A stretch of DNA of 53,399 nt from Pseudomonas faucium (GCF_021602585.1 NZ_BQIP01000031.1:1-53399), one strand, 5' to 3'; counted from the stretch's first letter, positions 1-9,127 are shown. Notes: generated by a model not told the origin, from the sequence alone. Translations and numbers: made by a program.

Positions 1-1
1 C

Positions 2-106
2 CTCGTCATCCTGTCCCGGAAATTAGCCAGAATTGCGTTCGCCCTGATGAAAAACCAAAGCGAATACATCAGTAACGGGGGCAAAAAACTTTGCCCCCAA
101 CCATAG
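2..106 (+). CDS. C-terminal end of an IS110-type transposase (partial)
   Basis: Frame 2 is open from the window edge and ends at TAG 104-106, giving 34 residues containing SRKLARIAFALMKNQSEYI. This resembles the end of IS110-family transposases, which typically finish with an RKLA-x-IA-x-A-hydrophobic helix followed by a Tyr. Only the tail is present, so the family call is a pattern judgement. A 9-bp perfect hairpin (77-85 with 90-98, loop AAAC) lies in the last codons. Four bases after the stop, a REP element begins already broken, which suits the known habit of P. putida IS110-type elements (ISPpu9, ISPpu10) of inserting into REPs. It could instead be the end of an unrelated gene. Confidence 0.45.
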   Translation, partial: LVILSRKLARIAFALMKNQSEYISNGGKKLCPQP

Positions 107-109
107 AAT

Positions 110-176
110 CTCCCACAGGTACACCACAGTTCTCGAACGCTGTGGTCTACCTGTGGGAGCCGGCTTGCCGGCGATT
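110..176. repeat. Broken REP pair next to the IS end
   Basis: Bases 110-129 and 140-159 form a 20-bp inverted repeat with one mismatch and a 10-base loop. Its outer ends are the REP tail CTCCCACAGG. The right copy continues into the full palindromic head (GCCGGC-TT-GCCGGC, to about 176). The left copy has no head: just before base 110 is the transposase end. The left REP therefore appears to have been cut between head and tail. Confidence 0.7.
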
Positions 177-184
177 GCGGTCTG

Positions 185-808
185 TCAGGCTGTCGGCGCA
201 GTGGCGAGCATCGACGGCCGCTCGCTCACCTCGGCATACCACGCCGCCAACCCCGGCTGGCGCTCGCGCCAACCGAAATCAGGCTGGCGCAAATCCAGAT
301 ACCCCAGCGCACAGGCCACGCCAATCGCCGCCAGGTCGAAGCCCGACATCAGCTCCGGCAGGTGCTCCTGCTCCAGGTTGGCCAGGCTGCGGCGGATCTT
401 CTCGCCCTGCGCCTGCAGCCAGCCCTCCCAGCGCTTGGCCTCCGGGCGCAGGAAGCTTTCATAGCGCGACGACACCGCCGCATCCATGATCGCATCGGCC
501 TGGGACGCCAAGGTCATGCGCCGCCAGCGCGCCGAGCCCTCGCGGGGCAGCAGTGGGTTGCCCACATGCTGCAGGTCCAGGTACTCGCAGATGACCCGGC
601 TGTCGTGCAGCACGGTGCCGTCTTCCAGGCGCAGGGCCGGGATCTTGCCGATCGGGTTGCCCTGGTTGAGCTGCGCGTCGCCGCTCACCGGGCTGATGTT
701 CACTGGCTGCAGGGCCACCCGGTCAAGCTGGCCGGTCTCGTGCAGCACCACCATGACCTTGCGCACGAATGGCGACAGCGGCGAGTGGAACAGGGTCATC
801 GTGGCCAT
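185..808 (-). CDS. Glutathione S-transferase family protein
   Basis: A 207-residue cytosolic protein. The N-terminus has the thioredoxin-like GST fold: FHSPLSPFVRKVMVVLHE at the start, then the glutathione-binding stretch GKIPALRLEDGTVLHDS with the cis-Pro and the D-S pair. The rest is the helical C-terminal GST domain. Length is normal for a bacterial GST. Its start lies 3 bp after the msrA stop, so the two are probably co-transcribed, which suits a shared role in oxidative or electrophile stress. The ATG at 799 (third codon after 808) is an alternative start. The substrate cannot be told from the sequence. Confidence 0.85.
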   Translation of the reverse strand: MATMTLFHSPLSPFVRKVMVVLHETGQLDRVALQPVNISPVSGDAQLNQGNPIGKIPALRLEDGTVLHDSRVICEYLDLQHVGNPLLPREGSARWRRMTLASQADAIMDAAVSSRYESFLRPEAKRWEGWLQAQGEKIRRSLANLEQEHLPELMSGFDLAAIGVACALGYLDLRQPDFGWRERQPGLAAWYAEVSERPSMLATAPTA

Positions 809-811
809 GGC

Positions 812-1480
812 TCAGTTGCCTTGCAGGCTGGGTGGCAAGCACACGCCGGTGCCGCCGATGCCGCAGTAGCCTTCCGGGTTCTTGGCCAGGTACTGCTGGT
901 GGTAGGCCTCGGCGAAGTACACGGTCGGCGCCTGGTCGATCTCGGTGGTGATCTCGCCGTAGCCGGCCTTGGTCAGCTCGGCCTGGAAGGTGTCGCGGCT
1001 GGCCTTGGCTTCGGCGAGCTGCTCTGGCGAGGTGCAGTAGATGGCCGAACGGTACTGGGTGCCGATGTCGTTGCCTTGGCGCATGCCCTGGGTCGGGTTG
1101 TGCAGCTCCCAGAACATCGCCAGCAGCTCGCGGTAGCTGACGCGGTCCTTGTCGAACACCACCAGCACCACTTCGGTGTGGCCGGTCAGGCCGGAGCAGA
1201 CTTCTTCGTAGGTGGGGTTAGGGGTGAAGCCGCCGGCATAGCCGACCACGGTGCTGACCACGCCTTCACGCTGCCAGAAGCGGCGCTCGGCGCCCCAGAA
1301 GCAGCCCAGGCCGAAGATGGCGAAGTCGACGCTGCCTTCTAAGAACGGGCCGAGCAGGGGGGTGCCTTCGAACACGTAGTGGAACTCGGGCAGGCTCATC
1401 GGGGTTTCGCGGCCGGGCAGGGCTTGCTCGGCGGTTGGCATGACGTTTTTGTTCACCAGGATTTCCGAACGCAGGACCAT
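812..1480 (-). CDS. msrA: Peptide methionine sulfoxide reductase MsrA
   Basis: A 222-residue enzyme that reduces methionine-S-sulfoxide in proteins using thioredoxin. The signature GCFWGAE is present at residues 59-65, with the catalytic cysteine near residue 60. The [10 protein letters not shown]-like segment ([16 protein letters not shown]) and a C-terminal Cys (GTGVCLPP), likely the resolving cysteine, are also present. The N-terminal extension before the core is usual for proteobacterial MsrA. The ATG at 1480 has a GAGG ribosome site 8 bases upstream. A perfect REP hairpin sits just upstream and the GST gene follows after 3 bp. Confidence 0.96.
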   Translation of the reverse strand: MVLRSEILVNKNVMPTAEQALPGRETPMSLPEFHYVFEGTPLLGPFLEGSVDFAIFGLGCFWGAERRFWQREGVVSTVVGYAGGFTPNPTYEEVCSGLTGHTEVVLVVFDKDRVSYRELLAMFWELHNPTQGMRQGNDIGTQYRSAIYCTSPEQLAEAKASRDTFQAELTKAGYGEITTEIDQAPTVYFAEAYHQQYLAKNPEGYCGIGGTGVCLPPSLQGN

Positions 1481-1518
1481 GGCCGTTCCTCTGTGTTTTC
1501 AGTTGGATAGGTGTTGGT

Positions 1519-1578
1519 CTCATCGCGGATAAATCCGCTCCTACAAATGCGTGTAGGAGCGGATTTATCCGCGATGAG
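1519..1578. repeat. REP pair (GCGGAT-stem family)
   Basis: A perfect 27-bp inverted repeat (1519-1545 and 1552-1578) with a 6-base loop. Each arm is a REP with head GCGGAT-AA-ATCCGC and tail CTCCTACA facing the centre. It fills the gap between msrA and dipA (1481-1618) and may also stop transcription leaving dipA. Confidence 0.9.
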
Positions 1579-1618
1579 GCCCGAATGGACTCTATAGTGC
1601 CCGAGCTTTACGCAGCTG

Positions 1619-4300
1619 TCAGTCCATTGGACCGCGCGGATAGCGCTTGAGTTTTTCCGCCAGCTCACGCCCCGGAATCGGCCGGTCGAACAGGTACCCC
1701 TGGCCCACATCGCAGCGGTGCCGGCGCAAGAACGCCAGCTGCTCCGACGTCTCGATCCCCTCGGCTACCACCTTGAGCTTGAGGTTGTGGGCCATGGCCA
1801 CCACCGCCGAGGTGATCTCCATGTCGTCCTGGTTGTCGGGGATCTCGTTGATGAAGCTGCGGTCGATCTTGATGATGTCGATCGGAAACTTCTTCAGATA
1901 GCTCAGCGACGAGTAACCGGTGCCGAAGTCGTCCATGGCCAGGGTCAGGCCCAGGGCCTTGAGCTCGTCGAGCTGGCGGTGGGTGTCTTCGGTGGCCTCC
2001 AGCAGCAGGCCTTCGGTCAGCTCCAGCTCCAGCAGGTGCGGGGGCAGGGCTTCTTCCTTGAGGATCGAGCCGATCGAGGCCACCAGGTCGGGGTCGGAGA
2101 ACTGCTTGGGCGAGAGGTTGATGGCCACGTGCAAATTGCCCATGCCGGCCTCGCGCAGCTGCTGGCTCATGCGGCATGCCTGGCGCACCACCCACTTGCC
2201 GATGGGGATGATCAGGCCGGTTTCTTCGGCCACGCTGATGAACTGGTCGGGGCGGATCATGCCGCGCTCGGGGTGGTTCCAGCGCAGCAGCGCCTCCAGG
2301 CCCAGCAGGCGGCCGCTGCGCAGGCACAGCTTGGGCTGGTAGAACACCTCCAGCTCGTTCTGGGTCAGGGCGCGGCGCAGGTTGTTCTCGACGAACAGCT
2401 TGTAGCTGGCCTCGGCATTGAGCACCTCGGTGAACACCTGCACCTGGTGCTTGCCATTGGCCTTGGCCTTGTGCAGGGCCAGGCCTGCGTTCTTCATCAG
2501 GCTGGTCGGGTCGCTGCCGTGCAGCGGCGCGCAGGCCAGGCCCACCGAGGCGGTCACGTTGATCAGCTGGTTGTCGACGAACATCGGCTTGTCGAGCGTG
2601 CGCAGCAGTTGCAGGGCAACGCCCTGGCCGTCTTCCAGGCTGGTTTCGTCGAGCAGCACGGCGAATTCGTTGCTGGCAAAGCGCGCCAGCACGCCGCCGG
2701 CGCTGAGGCTGTTGCGCAGGCGCCGGGCCAGGCTGATCAGCAGCTTGTCGCCGGTCTGGTGGCCGAGGCTGTCGTTGATCCGCTTGAAGTTGTCGATGTC
2801 CACCAGCAGCAGGCAGGTGGGGCTTTCGCCTTCGCGGGCGAAGCGTTCGTCGAGGCTGCGGATGAAGGCCGGGCGGTTGCCCAGGTTGGTCAGGTTGTCG
2901 GTGTAGGCCAGGCGCTCGATGCGCTGCTGGGCCAGCTTGGTCTGGGTGACGTCTTCGTAGATGCCGATGTAGTGGGTCAGCTCGCGGTTGTCGCCATACA
3001 CCTTGGAGATCGACAGCTGGCCCCAGTAGGGCTCCAGGTTCTTGCGCCGGCTCTTGAATTCGCCTTGCCAGCTGTTGCCCATGGCCAGGCTCGACGGCGA
3101 GTCGAACAGCAGTTCGCTGAGGTTTTCCAGCGCTGGCAGCTCGGCCAGGTGGTGGCCCTGGACTTCCTCGGTGCTGTACTGGGTGATCGCCGTGAAGCTG
3201 GGGTTGACGTACTCCACCACGCCGTCGCGGTTGACCAGCAAAAAGGCGCTGGCGCTTTGTTCCACGGCGCGCTGGAACAGGTGCAGGGCGCTGGCGGCGG
3301 TGCGCCGGTTGTGGTTGGTGATGACCTGGGCGAACTGGTCGGCCAGCTCGCCGGCAAAGGCGATTTCATCCGACTGCCAGGCCCGTGGCTGGCCGGTCTG
3401 CTCCAGGCACAGCACGCCGACCACCTGGCCATCGACGCGGATGCTGGCGTCGAGCATGGCGTTGTTGTCGGCCAGCAGGCTTGCGGCCAGCTCACGGGTG
3501 CGCGGGTCGTGGTTGGCGTTGTGCGCATCGATGGCGCGGCTGGCGTGGAGGGCGTCCAGGTAGTCGGGGAAGCGGCTGGCGTCGATGGCCTCGGGCAGGC
3601 GATGCACCTGCTCGTTGCGCAGCCAGGCGCTGATCGGCTCCAGGCGCTGGTCTTCCAGGTGCCAGATGCTGGCGCTGTCGACCTTGTAGATTTCGCAGGC
3701 GCTGCGGGTGATCAGCTGCGCGGCTTCGAGCAGCGAGTTCTCGGCGCTGTAGCGCTGGCGGGCCAGGCGCAGGATCAGGTCCTGCTGGCCGCGCACGCGC
3801 TCCAGGTGTTCGAGCTGCTCCTGCTGAGCGCGCTGGTTCAGTTGCAGGGCCAGTTCCAGGCGGTTGTTGCGTGATTCCAGGGCCGTGGCATCGAGCTCGT
3901 CGTCTTCGTCGTCCAGCACCGTGAGGAAGCCGCGCAGCAGCTGGCGGTTGTGCTGCTTGAAGGCTTCGCCGGTTTCCAGCACGCGCAGGGTGCGCGCCTG
4001 GGCGTGCAGGCTGTAGCGCACGCGGTAGTAGCTGCGCTGGTTGAGCTGCAGCTGGATGTCGTCGTGCAGGCGGTAGCGCGCCTCGGGCTCCATGAGGCTG
4101 GCATACGGCGCGTCGATCAGCGCGCACAGGTCGGAGGCCGGCAGGCCGAACTGCTGCTCGCAGGCCGGGTCGAGGTAGAGCATGGCCCAGGTGGCTTCGT
4201 TGAGCCTTTCGAAACGCAGCATGCCGAGCCGCGAGGGCACGGGAAGCTGCGTGACGACCTCGGCCGCCACACGGCTGGCGGCATCGGGTTGGCTTTTCAT
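1619..4300 (-). CDS. dipA: Cyclic-di-GMP phosphodiesterase DipA (GAF-PAS-GGDEF*-EAL)
   Basis: An 893-residue signalling protein without obvious membrane segments. Approximate order: a PAS-like N-terminal region (20-130), GAF (190-330), PAS (340-455), GGDEF (460-620), EAL (630-885). The GGDEF core reads ARFASNEFAVLL, so the active-site motif is degenerate and cyclase activity is unlikely. The EAL domain is complete: GLEALLRWNHPE, the DDFGTGYSSLSYLK metal loop and KVVAEGIET. The same ASNEF motif and the same location beside aceF are, as I recall, features of P. aeruginosa DipA (PA5017), a phosphodiesterase needed for biofilm dispersal. The gene is transcribed away from a REP pair and has its own upstream region (4301-4467). 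Confidence 0.88.
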   Translation of the reverse strand: MKSQPDAASRVAAEVVTQLPVPSRLGMLRFERLNEATWAMLYLDPACEQQFGLPASDLCALIDAPYASLMEPEARYRLHDDIQLQLNQRSYYRVRYSLHAQARTLRVLETGEAFKQHNRQLLRGFLTVLDDEDDELDATALESRNNRLELALQLNQRAQQEQLEHLERVRGQQDLILRLARQRYSAENSLLEAAQLITRSACEIYKVDSASIWHLEDQRLEPISAWLRNEQVHRLPEAIDASRFPDYLDALHASRAIDAHNANHDPRTRELAASLLADNNAMLDASIRVDGQVVGVLCLEQTGQPRAWQSDEIAFAGELADQFAQVITNHNRRTAASALHLFQRAVEQSASAFLLVNRDGVVEYVNPSFTAITQYSTEEVQGHHLAELPALENLSELLFDSPSSLAMGNSWQGEFKSRRKNLEPYWGQLSISKVYGDNRELTHYIGIYEDVTQTKLAQQRIERLAYTDNLTNLGNRPAFIRSLDERFAREGESPTCLLLVDIDNFKRINDSLGHQTGDKLLISLARRLRNSLSAGGVLARFASNEFAVLLDETSLEDGQGVALQLLRTLDKPMFVDNQLINVTASVGLACAPLHGSDPTSLMKNAGLALHKAKANGKHQVQVFTEVLNAEASYKLFVENNLRRALTQNELEVFYQPKLCLRSGRLLGLEALLRWNHPERGMIRPDQFISVAEETGLIIPIGKWVVRQACRMSQQLREAGMGNLHVAINLSPKQFSDPDLVASIGSILKEEALPPHLLELELTEGLLLEATEDTHRQLDELKALGLTLAMDDFGTGYSSLSYLKKFPIDIIKIDRSFINEIPDNQDDMEITSAVVAMAHNLKLKVVAEGIETSEQLAFLRRHRCDVGQGYLFDRPIPGRELAEKLKRYPRGPMD

Positions 4301-4467
4301 CGAAGACTCGCTTGAAGAGGGAGACGCGGCCTGGGCGGCGGCGCATCTGGCAAGGTTGCATCATGTCCCCAAGGCTGGCAAGCGGCCATGTGGGGTGTCA
4401 TGTATATGTTTTCGGCGGCAGGGCGGGAATCCTTAGGGGTGCTGGAAAATGGGGGCCGCTTTGCGAC

Positions 4468-4540
4468 CCTTTCGCGACACAAGGCCGCTCCTACAGATGA
4501 CCGCGATCTGTCTGTAGGAGCGGCCTTGTGTCGCGAAAGG
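4468..4540. repeat. REP pair (GCGACACAAGG-stem family)
   Basis: A perfect 30-bp inverted repeat (4468-4497 and 4511-4540), loop 13 bases, tails CTCCTACAG inward. It lies in the 365-bp gap between dipA and aceF. The rest of that gap holds the aceEF terminator and, at 4301-4467, the probable dipA promoter region, in which I see no convincing promoter. Confidence 0.9.
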
Positions 4541-4570
4541 AGGGCAAAGCCCTCCCAAAAAATCGCAGGC

Positions 4571-4597
4571 AAAAAAAAGCCCCGCCAGATGACGGGG
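4571..4597 (-). terminator. Rho-independent terminator of aceEF
   Basis: Read on the minus strand, CCCCGTC-ATCT-GGCGGGG forms a 7-bp stem (one G-U pair) followed by C and eight T residues. It lies about 70 bp after the aceF stop. Confidence 0.85.
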
Positions 4598-4665
4598 TTG
4601 AGGTACGAGCGTGGCAGCTCGAAAAGGGTACCTGCCTCCGCGAAGGGAGGCAGGCTGGCTGCGTG

Positions 4666-6306
4666 TTACAGCAGCATGGTGCGGATATCGCCCAGCACGT
4701 CGCCCAGGCGCTTGGTGAAGCGCGCGGCGGCGGCGCCGTTGATCACGCGGTGATCGTAGGACAGCGACAGCGGCAGCATCAGCTTCGGCTGGAAGGCCTT
4801 GCCATCCCAGACCGGCTGCATGGTTGCCTTGGACACACCGAGGATCGCCACCTCAGGCGCGTTGACGATCGGCGTGAAGCCGGTGCCGCCAATGTGGCCG
4901 AGGCTGGAGATGGTGAAGCAGGCGCCCTGCATGTCGTCGGCCGACAGCTTCTTGGTGCGGGCCTTCTCGGCGAGCGCGGCAGCTTCGGCAGCCAGCTGCA
5001 GCAGGCTCTTCTGGTCGACGTTCTTGATCACAGGGACCAGCAGGCCGTCCGGGGTGTCCACGGCAAAGCCGATGTGCACGTACTTCTTGCGGATGATGGC
5101 CTTGCCGCTTGGCGCCAGCGAGCTGTTGAAGTCCGGCAGTTCCTTGAGCAGGAAGGCGCAGGCCTTGAGCAGCAGCGGCAGCACGGTCAGCTTGACGCCA
5201 GCCTTCTCGGCCACGGCCTTCTGCGCAACGCGGAAGGCTTCGAGCTCGGTGATGTCGGCGGAGTCGAACTGGGTCACGTGCGGCACGTTCAGCCAGCTGC
5301 GGTGCAGGTTGGCGGCACCGACCTGCATCAGGCGGGTCAGGGCCACTTCTTCCACTTCACCGAACTTGCTGAAGTCCACGGCCGGGATCGGCGGGATGCC
5401 AGCGCCGCCGGTCGCGCCAGCGGCTGCTGGTGCTTCCTTGGCCTTCTGCATCATCGCCTTGACGTAGACCTGCACGTCTTCTTTCAGGATGCGGCCGTGC
5501 GGGCCGGTGGCCGCGACAGCGCCCAGCTCGACGCCGAACTCACGGGCCAGCTGGCGGACCGCCGGGCCTGCGTGAACCTTGGCGTTGCTGCCGGCAGCCG
5601 GTGCGCTGGCAACCGGTGCAGGGGCAGCGGCCGGGGCGGCAGCGGCAGGCGCGGCAGCTGGAGCAGGCGCCGCTTCAGCCTTGGCAGGTGCGGCAGCGGC
5701 CGGAGCCGGTGCGGCAGCCGGGGCAGCGCCAGCCACCTTGAGCTTGAAGATCAGGTCGCCAGTGCCGACTTCATCTTCTAGCTTGCACAGCACTTCTTCG
5801 ACCACGCCAGCAGCCGGCGACGGGATCTCCATGGAGGCCTTGTCGGACTCCAGGGTGATCAGCGACTGGTCGGCTTCGACGGTGTCGCCGACCTTGACCA
5901 GCACTTCGATGATCTTGGCCTTGCCCGACGAGCCGATGTCCGGCACGTGGATGTCCTGCACGCTGGCGGCAGCCGGGGCTGCAGCAGGCGCAGGGGCGGC
6001 TTCGGCAGGCTTTTCAGCCGCAGCCGGTGCAGCAGCAGGGGCCGCGGCCGGAGCCTCGGGCGCCGCAGCGGCGCCCTCGGCTTCCAGCACCAGCAGTTCG
6101 TCGCCTTCTTTCAGGCGGTCGCCCAGCTTGACCTTCAGTTCCTTGATGACACCGGCCTTGGGCGCCGGGATCTCCATGGAGGCCTTGTCGGACTCCAGGG
6201 TCAGCAGGCTCTGGTCGGCCTCGATACGGTCACCGACCTTGACGAACAGCTCGATGATTTCACCTTCACCGCTGCCGATGTCAGGTACGCGAATGAGTTC
6301 GCTCAC
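4666..6306 (-). CDS. aceF: Dihydrolipoamide acetyltransferase, E2 of pyruvate dehydrogenase
   Basis: A 546-residue E2 subunit that transfers the acetyl group from lipoamide to CoA. Two lipoyl domains (about 1-75 and 118-195) each carry the lipoylation site ESDKASMEIP. They are followed by long Ala/Pro linkers, a subunit-binding domain (HAGPAVRQLAREFGVELGAV), then the catalytic domain ending with SYDHRVINGAAAARF, whose His is the active-site residue. The start is GTG at 6304-6306, with GGAG 9 bases upstream. The aceE stop is 13 bp upstream, so the two form an operon closed by the terminator at 4571-4597. The two lipoyl domains share a 36-bp identical stretch. Confidence 0.97.
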   Translation of the reverse strand: MSELIRVPDIGSGEGEIIELFVKVGDRIEADQSLLTLESDKASMEIPAPKAGVIKELKVKLGDRLKEGDELLVLEAEGAAAAPEAPAAAPAAAPAAAEKPAEAAPAPAAAPAAASVQDIHVPDIGSSGKAKIIEVLVKVGDTVEADQSLITLESDKASMEIPSPAAGVVEEVLCKLEDEVGTGDLIFKLKVAGAAPAAAPAPAAAAPAKAEAAPAPAAAPAAAAPAAAPAPVASAPAAGSNAKVHAGPAVRQLAREFGVELGAVAATGPHGRILKEDVQVYVKAMMQKAKEAPAAAGATGGAGIPPIPAVDFSKFGEVEEVALTRLMQVGAANLHRSWLNVPHVTQFDSADITELEAFRVAQKAVAEKAGVKLTVLPLLLKACAFLLKELPDFNSSLAPSGKAIIRKKYVHIGFAVDTPDGLLVPVIKNVDQKSLLQLAAEAAALAEKARTKKLSADDMQGACFTISSLGHIGGTGFTPIVNAPEVAILGVSKATMQPVWDGKAFQPKLMLPLSLSYDHRVINGAAAARFTKRLGDVLGDIRTMLL

Positions 6307-6319
6307 TTAAAAATACTCC

Positions 6320-8965
6320 TCAGCAGTCCAGTGGGTTGCGCTTGTCCGGATCGATGCCGAACTTGACGATGGCGTCGGCCACCACCTTCGGTTCGATCTC
6401 GCCACGGTCGGCCAAGGCTTCCAGGGCAGCCAGCACCACGAAGTGGCGGTCGACTTCGAAGAAGTGACGCAGCTTCTTGCGGCTGTCGCTGCGACCGTAA
6501 CCGTCGGTACCCAGGACTTTGAACTCTTTGCTCGGTACCCACTGGCGAATCTGCTCGGCGAACAGCTTCATGTAGTCGGTAGAGGCGACAACCGGGCCTT
6601 TGCGGCCGGCCAGGCACTGCTCGACGTAGGTCTGCTGTGGCTTCTGGCCAGGCTTGAGGCGGTTGGCGCGTTCCACGGCCAGGCCGTCGCGACGCAGTTC
6701 GTTGAAGCTGGTGACGCTCCACACGTCGGCACCGACGTTGAACTCTTCACGCAGGATCTTCGCCGCTTCGCGAACTTCGCGCAGGATGGTGCCGGAGCCC
6801 ATCAGCTGTACGTGGTGCGCGGCTTCGCGGGTGTCTTCCTCGAGTAGGTACATGCCCTTGATGATGCCTTCCTCGACACCGGCCGGCATGGCTGGCTGCT
6901 GGTAGGACTCGTTCATCACGGTGATGTAGTAGAAGATGTCCTGCTGCTCTTCGGTCATCTTCTTCATGCCGTCCTGGATGATCACCGCCAGCTCGTAGCC
7001 GTAGGTCGGATCATAGGTGCGGCAGTTCGGGATGGTCCCGGCCATCATGTGGCTGTGGCCGTCTTCGTGCTGCAGGCCTTCACCGTTGAGGGTGGTACGG
7101 CCGGCGGTACCGCCGATCAGGAAGCCACGGGTACGGCTGTCGCCAGCGGCCCAGGCCAGGTCGCCGATACGCTGGAAGCCGAACATCGAGTAGAAGATGT
7201 AGAACGGCAGCATCGGCTGGTTGTGGCAGCTGTACGAGGTACCGGCAGCGATGAACGACGACATGGCGCCGGCTTCGTTGATGCCTTCCTCGAGGATCTG
7301 GCCCTTTTTGTCTTCGCGGTAGAACATCACCTGGTCTTTATCGACTGGCTCGTAGAGCTGGCCGACCGACGAGTAGATGCCCAGCTGGCGGAACATGCCT
7401 TCCATGCCGAAGGTACGGGCTTCGTCCGGGATGATCGGGACGATGCGCTGGCCGATTTCCTTGTCCTTGACCAGCTGCGCGAGGATACGCACGAAGGCCA
7501 TGGTGGTGGAGATTTCGCGGTCGCCCGAACCGTCCAGGATCGCCTTCAGGGTTTCCAGTGGCGGGGTCGGCACGCTGAAGCTCTGGGCACGGCGCTGAGG
7601 CACGAAACCACCCAGTGCGGCGCGGCGCTCGGCCAGGTACTTGGCTTCGGCGGAACCTTCTTCTGGCTTGAAGAACGGCAGGTTCTCAAGCTCGGCATCC
7701 TTGACCGGGATGTCGAAGCGGTCACGGAAGTGACGCAGGCTGTCGACGTCGACCTTCTTGGTGTTGTGCGCGGTGTTCTTGGCTTCGCCAGCACCGGTAC
7801 CGTAACCCTTGATGGTCTTGGCCAGGATGACGGTCGGCTGCTCTTTGTGGTTGACCGCCTGGTGGTAGGCCGCATAGACCTTGTACGGGTCGTGGCCGCC
7901 ACGGTTGAGCTTCCAGATCTCGTCGTCGGACAGGTCTTCGACCATGGCCTTGAGCTCTGGGGTGTTGAAGAAGTGCTCACGCACGTAGGCGCCGTCTTTG
8001 GCCTTGTAGTTCTGGTACTCGCCGTCGATGACTTCGTCCATGCGGCGCTGCAGGGCACCGTTGGTGTCCTTGGCGAACAGTGGGTCCCAGAAGCGGCCCC
8101 AGACGACCTTGTTGACGTTCCAGCCACCGCCACGGAACACGCCTTCGAGTTCCTGGATGATCTTGCCGTTGCCGCGAACCGGGCCGTCGAGGCGCTGCAG
8201 GTTGCAGTTGATGACGAAGATCAGGTTGTCCAGCTTCTCGCGGCCAGCCAGGGCGATCGCGCCCAGGGATTCCGGCTCGTCGCACTCGCCGTCGCCCATG
8301 AAGCACCAGACCTTCTGCTTGCCGGCCGGGATGAAGCCACGGGCTTCCAGGTACTTCATGAAGCGCGCCTGGTAGATCGCCTGGATCGGGCCCAGACCCA
8401 TGGAAACGGTCGGGAACTGCCAGAAGTCAGGCATCAGCCAGGGGTGCGGGTACGAAGACAGGCCTTTGCCGTCCACTTCCTGACGGAAGTTGTTCATCTG
8501 GTCTTCGTTGATGCGCCCTTCCATGAAGGCACGGGCGTAGACGCCTGGCGAAGCGTGGCCCTGGAAGAAGATCAGGTCGCCGCCGTGTTCTTCGGTCGGG
8601 GCCTGGAAGAAGTAGTTGAAGCCGATGTCGTACAGGGTGGCGCTGGAGGCGAAGCTGGAGATGTGGCCGCCCAGGTCCGAATCCTTCAGGTTGGTGCGCA
8701 TCACCATGGCCAGCGCGTTCCAACGCACCATCGAGCGAATGCGGCGTTCCATGAACAGGTCGCCAGGCATGCGTGCTTCGTGGGTGACAGGGATGGTGTT
8801 GCGGTATGGCGTGGTGATTGCGTATGGCAGCTGGGAGCCACTGCGGGTGGCCAGCTCGCCCATGCGGGTCATCAGGTAATGAGCGCGGTCTTCGCCTTCT
8901 TTGTCGAGGACCGACTCCAGGGCATCCAGCCATTCCTGGGTTTCGATTGGATCGAGGTCTTGCAT
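6320..8965 (-). CDS. aceE: Pyruvate dehydrogenase E1 component
   Basis: An 881-residue homodimeric-type E1, the thiamine-diphosphate enzyme that decarboxylates pyruvate and acetylates lipoyl-AceF. The N-terminus QDLDPIETQEWLDALESVLD, the thiamine-binding segment GDGECDEPESLGA...NLIFVINCNLQRLDGPVRG and the C-terminal part ending in VLGTDGYGRSDSRKKLRHFFEVD are all characteristic. Length matches the bacterial AceE class (about 880-890). It is first in the aceE-aceF operon. The 383-bp gap before divergent glnE carries two GntR-type dyads. Confidence 0.97.
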   Translation of the reverse strand: MQDLDPIETQEWLDALESVLDKEGEDRAHYLMTRMGELATRSGSQLPYAITTPYRNTIPVTHEARMPGDLFMERRIRSMVRWNALAMVMRTNLKDSDLGGHISSFASSATLYDIGFNYFFQAPTEEHGGDLIFFQGHASPGVYARAFMEGRINEDQMNNFRQEVDGKGLSSYPHPWLMPDFWQFPTVSMGLGPIQAIYQARFMKYLEARGFIPAGKQKVWCFMGDGECDEPESLGAIALAGREKLDNLIFVINCNLQRLDGPVRGNGKIIQELEGVFRGGGWNVNKVVWGRFWDPLFAKDTNGALQRRMDEVIDGEYQNYKAKDGAYVREHFFNTPELKAMVEDLSDDEIWKLNRGGHDPYKVYAAYHQAVNHKEQPTVILAKTIKGYGTGAGEAKNTAHNTKKVDVDSLRHFRDRFDIPVKDAELENLPFFKPEEGSAEAKYLAERRAALGGFVPQRRAQSFSVPTPPLETLKAILDGSGDREISTTMAFVRILAQLVKDKEIGQRIVPIIPDEARTFGMEGMFRQLGIYSSVGQLYEPVDKDQVMFYREDKKGQILEEGINEAGAMSSFIAAGTSYSCHNQPMLPFYIFYSMFGFQRIGDLAWAAGDSRTRGFLIGGTAGRTTLNGEGLQHEDGHSHMMAGTIPNCRTYDPTYGYELAVIIQDGMKKMTEEQQDIFYYITVMNESYQQPAMPAGVEEGIIKGMYLLEEDTREAAHHVQLMGSGTILREVREAAKILREEFNVGADVWSVTSFNELRRDGLAVERANRLKPGQKPQQTYVEQCLAGRKGPVVASTDYMKLFAEQIRQWVPSKEFKVLGTDGYGRSDSRKKLRHFFEVDRHFVVLAALEALADRGEIEPKVVADAIVKFGIDPDKRNPLDC

Positions 8966-9075
8966 GGCTTGCTCCAGGGCGGAAAGGCCACCAGAATCGG
9001 GGGCCTGAGTTTGCGACTGGCCTTATGGGCAGACGTCGTGAATTCTTGGATTGCCGGAGTGTGCACCGGCGGCGT

Positions 9076-9088
9076 GTAGTTTTACTAC
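9076..9088. promoter_or_regulatory. GntR/FadR-type operator-like dyad, site 1
   Basis: GTAGT-TTT-ACTAC, which extends to TGTAGT-TTT-ACTACA (9075-9089). It fits the TNGTNNNACNA pattern known for FadR-subfamily GntR regulators. It lies 111 bp upstream of the aceE start. No regulator gene is in the window, so the binding protein is inferred only. Confidence 0.5.
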
Positions 9089-9127
9089 ATTTGCTTTCGC
9101 ATTTCATGCTTTTGCACGGTCGGGGTA

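Noticed and set aside
77-98. Rho-independent terminator
   Set aside because: A perfect 9-bp stem, but no T run follows on either strand, and it lies inside the transposase-like frame.
1718-3874. 718-residue frame antisense to dipA
   Set aside because: Composition typical of a reverse-strand shadow (QQQ/VVQ/HLG repeats), with no motifs.
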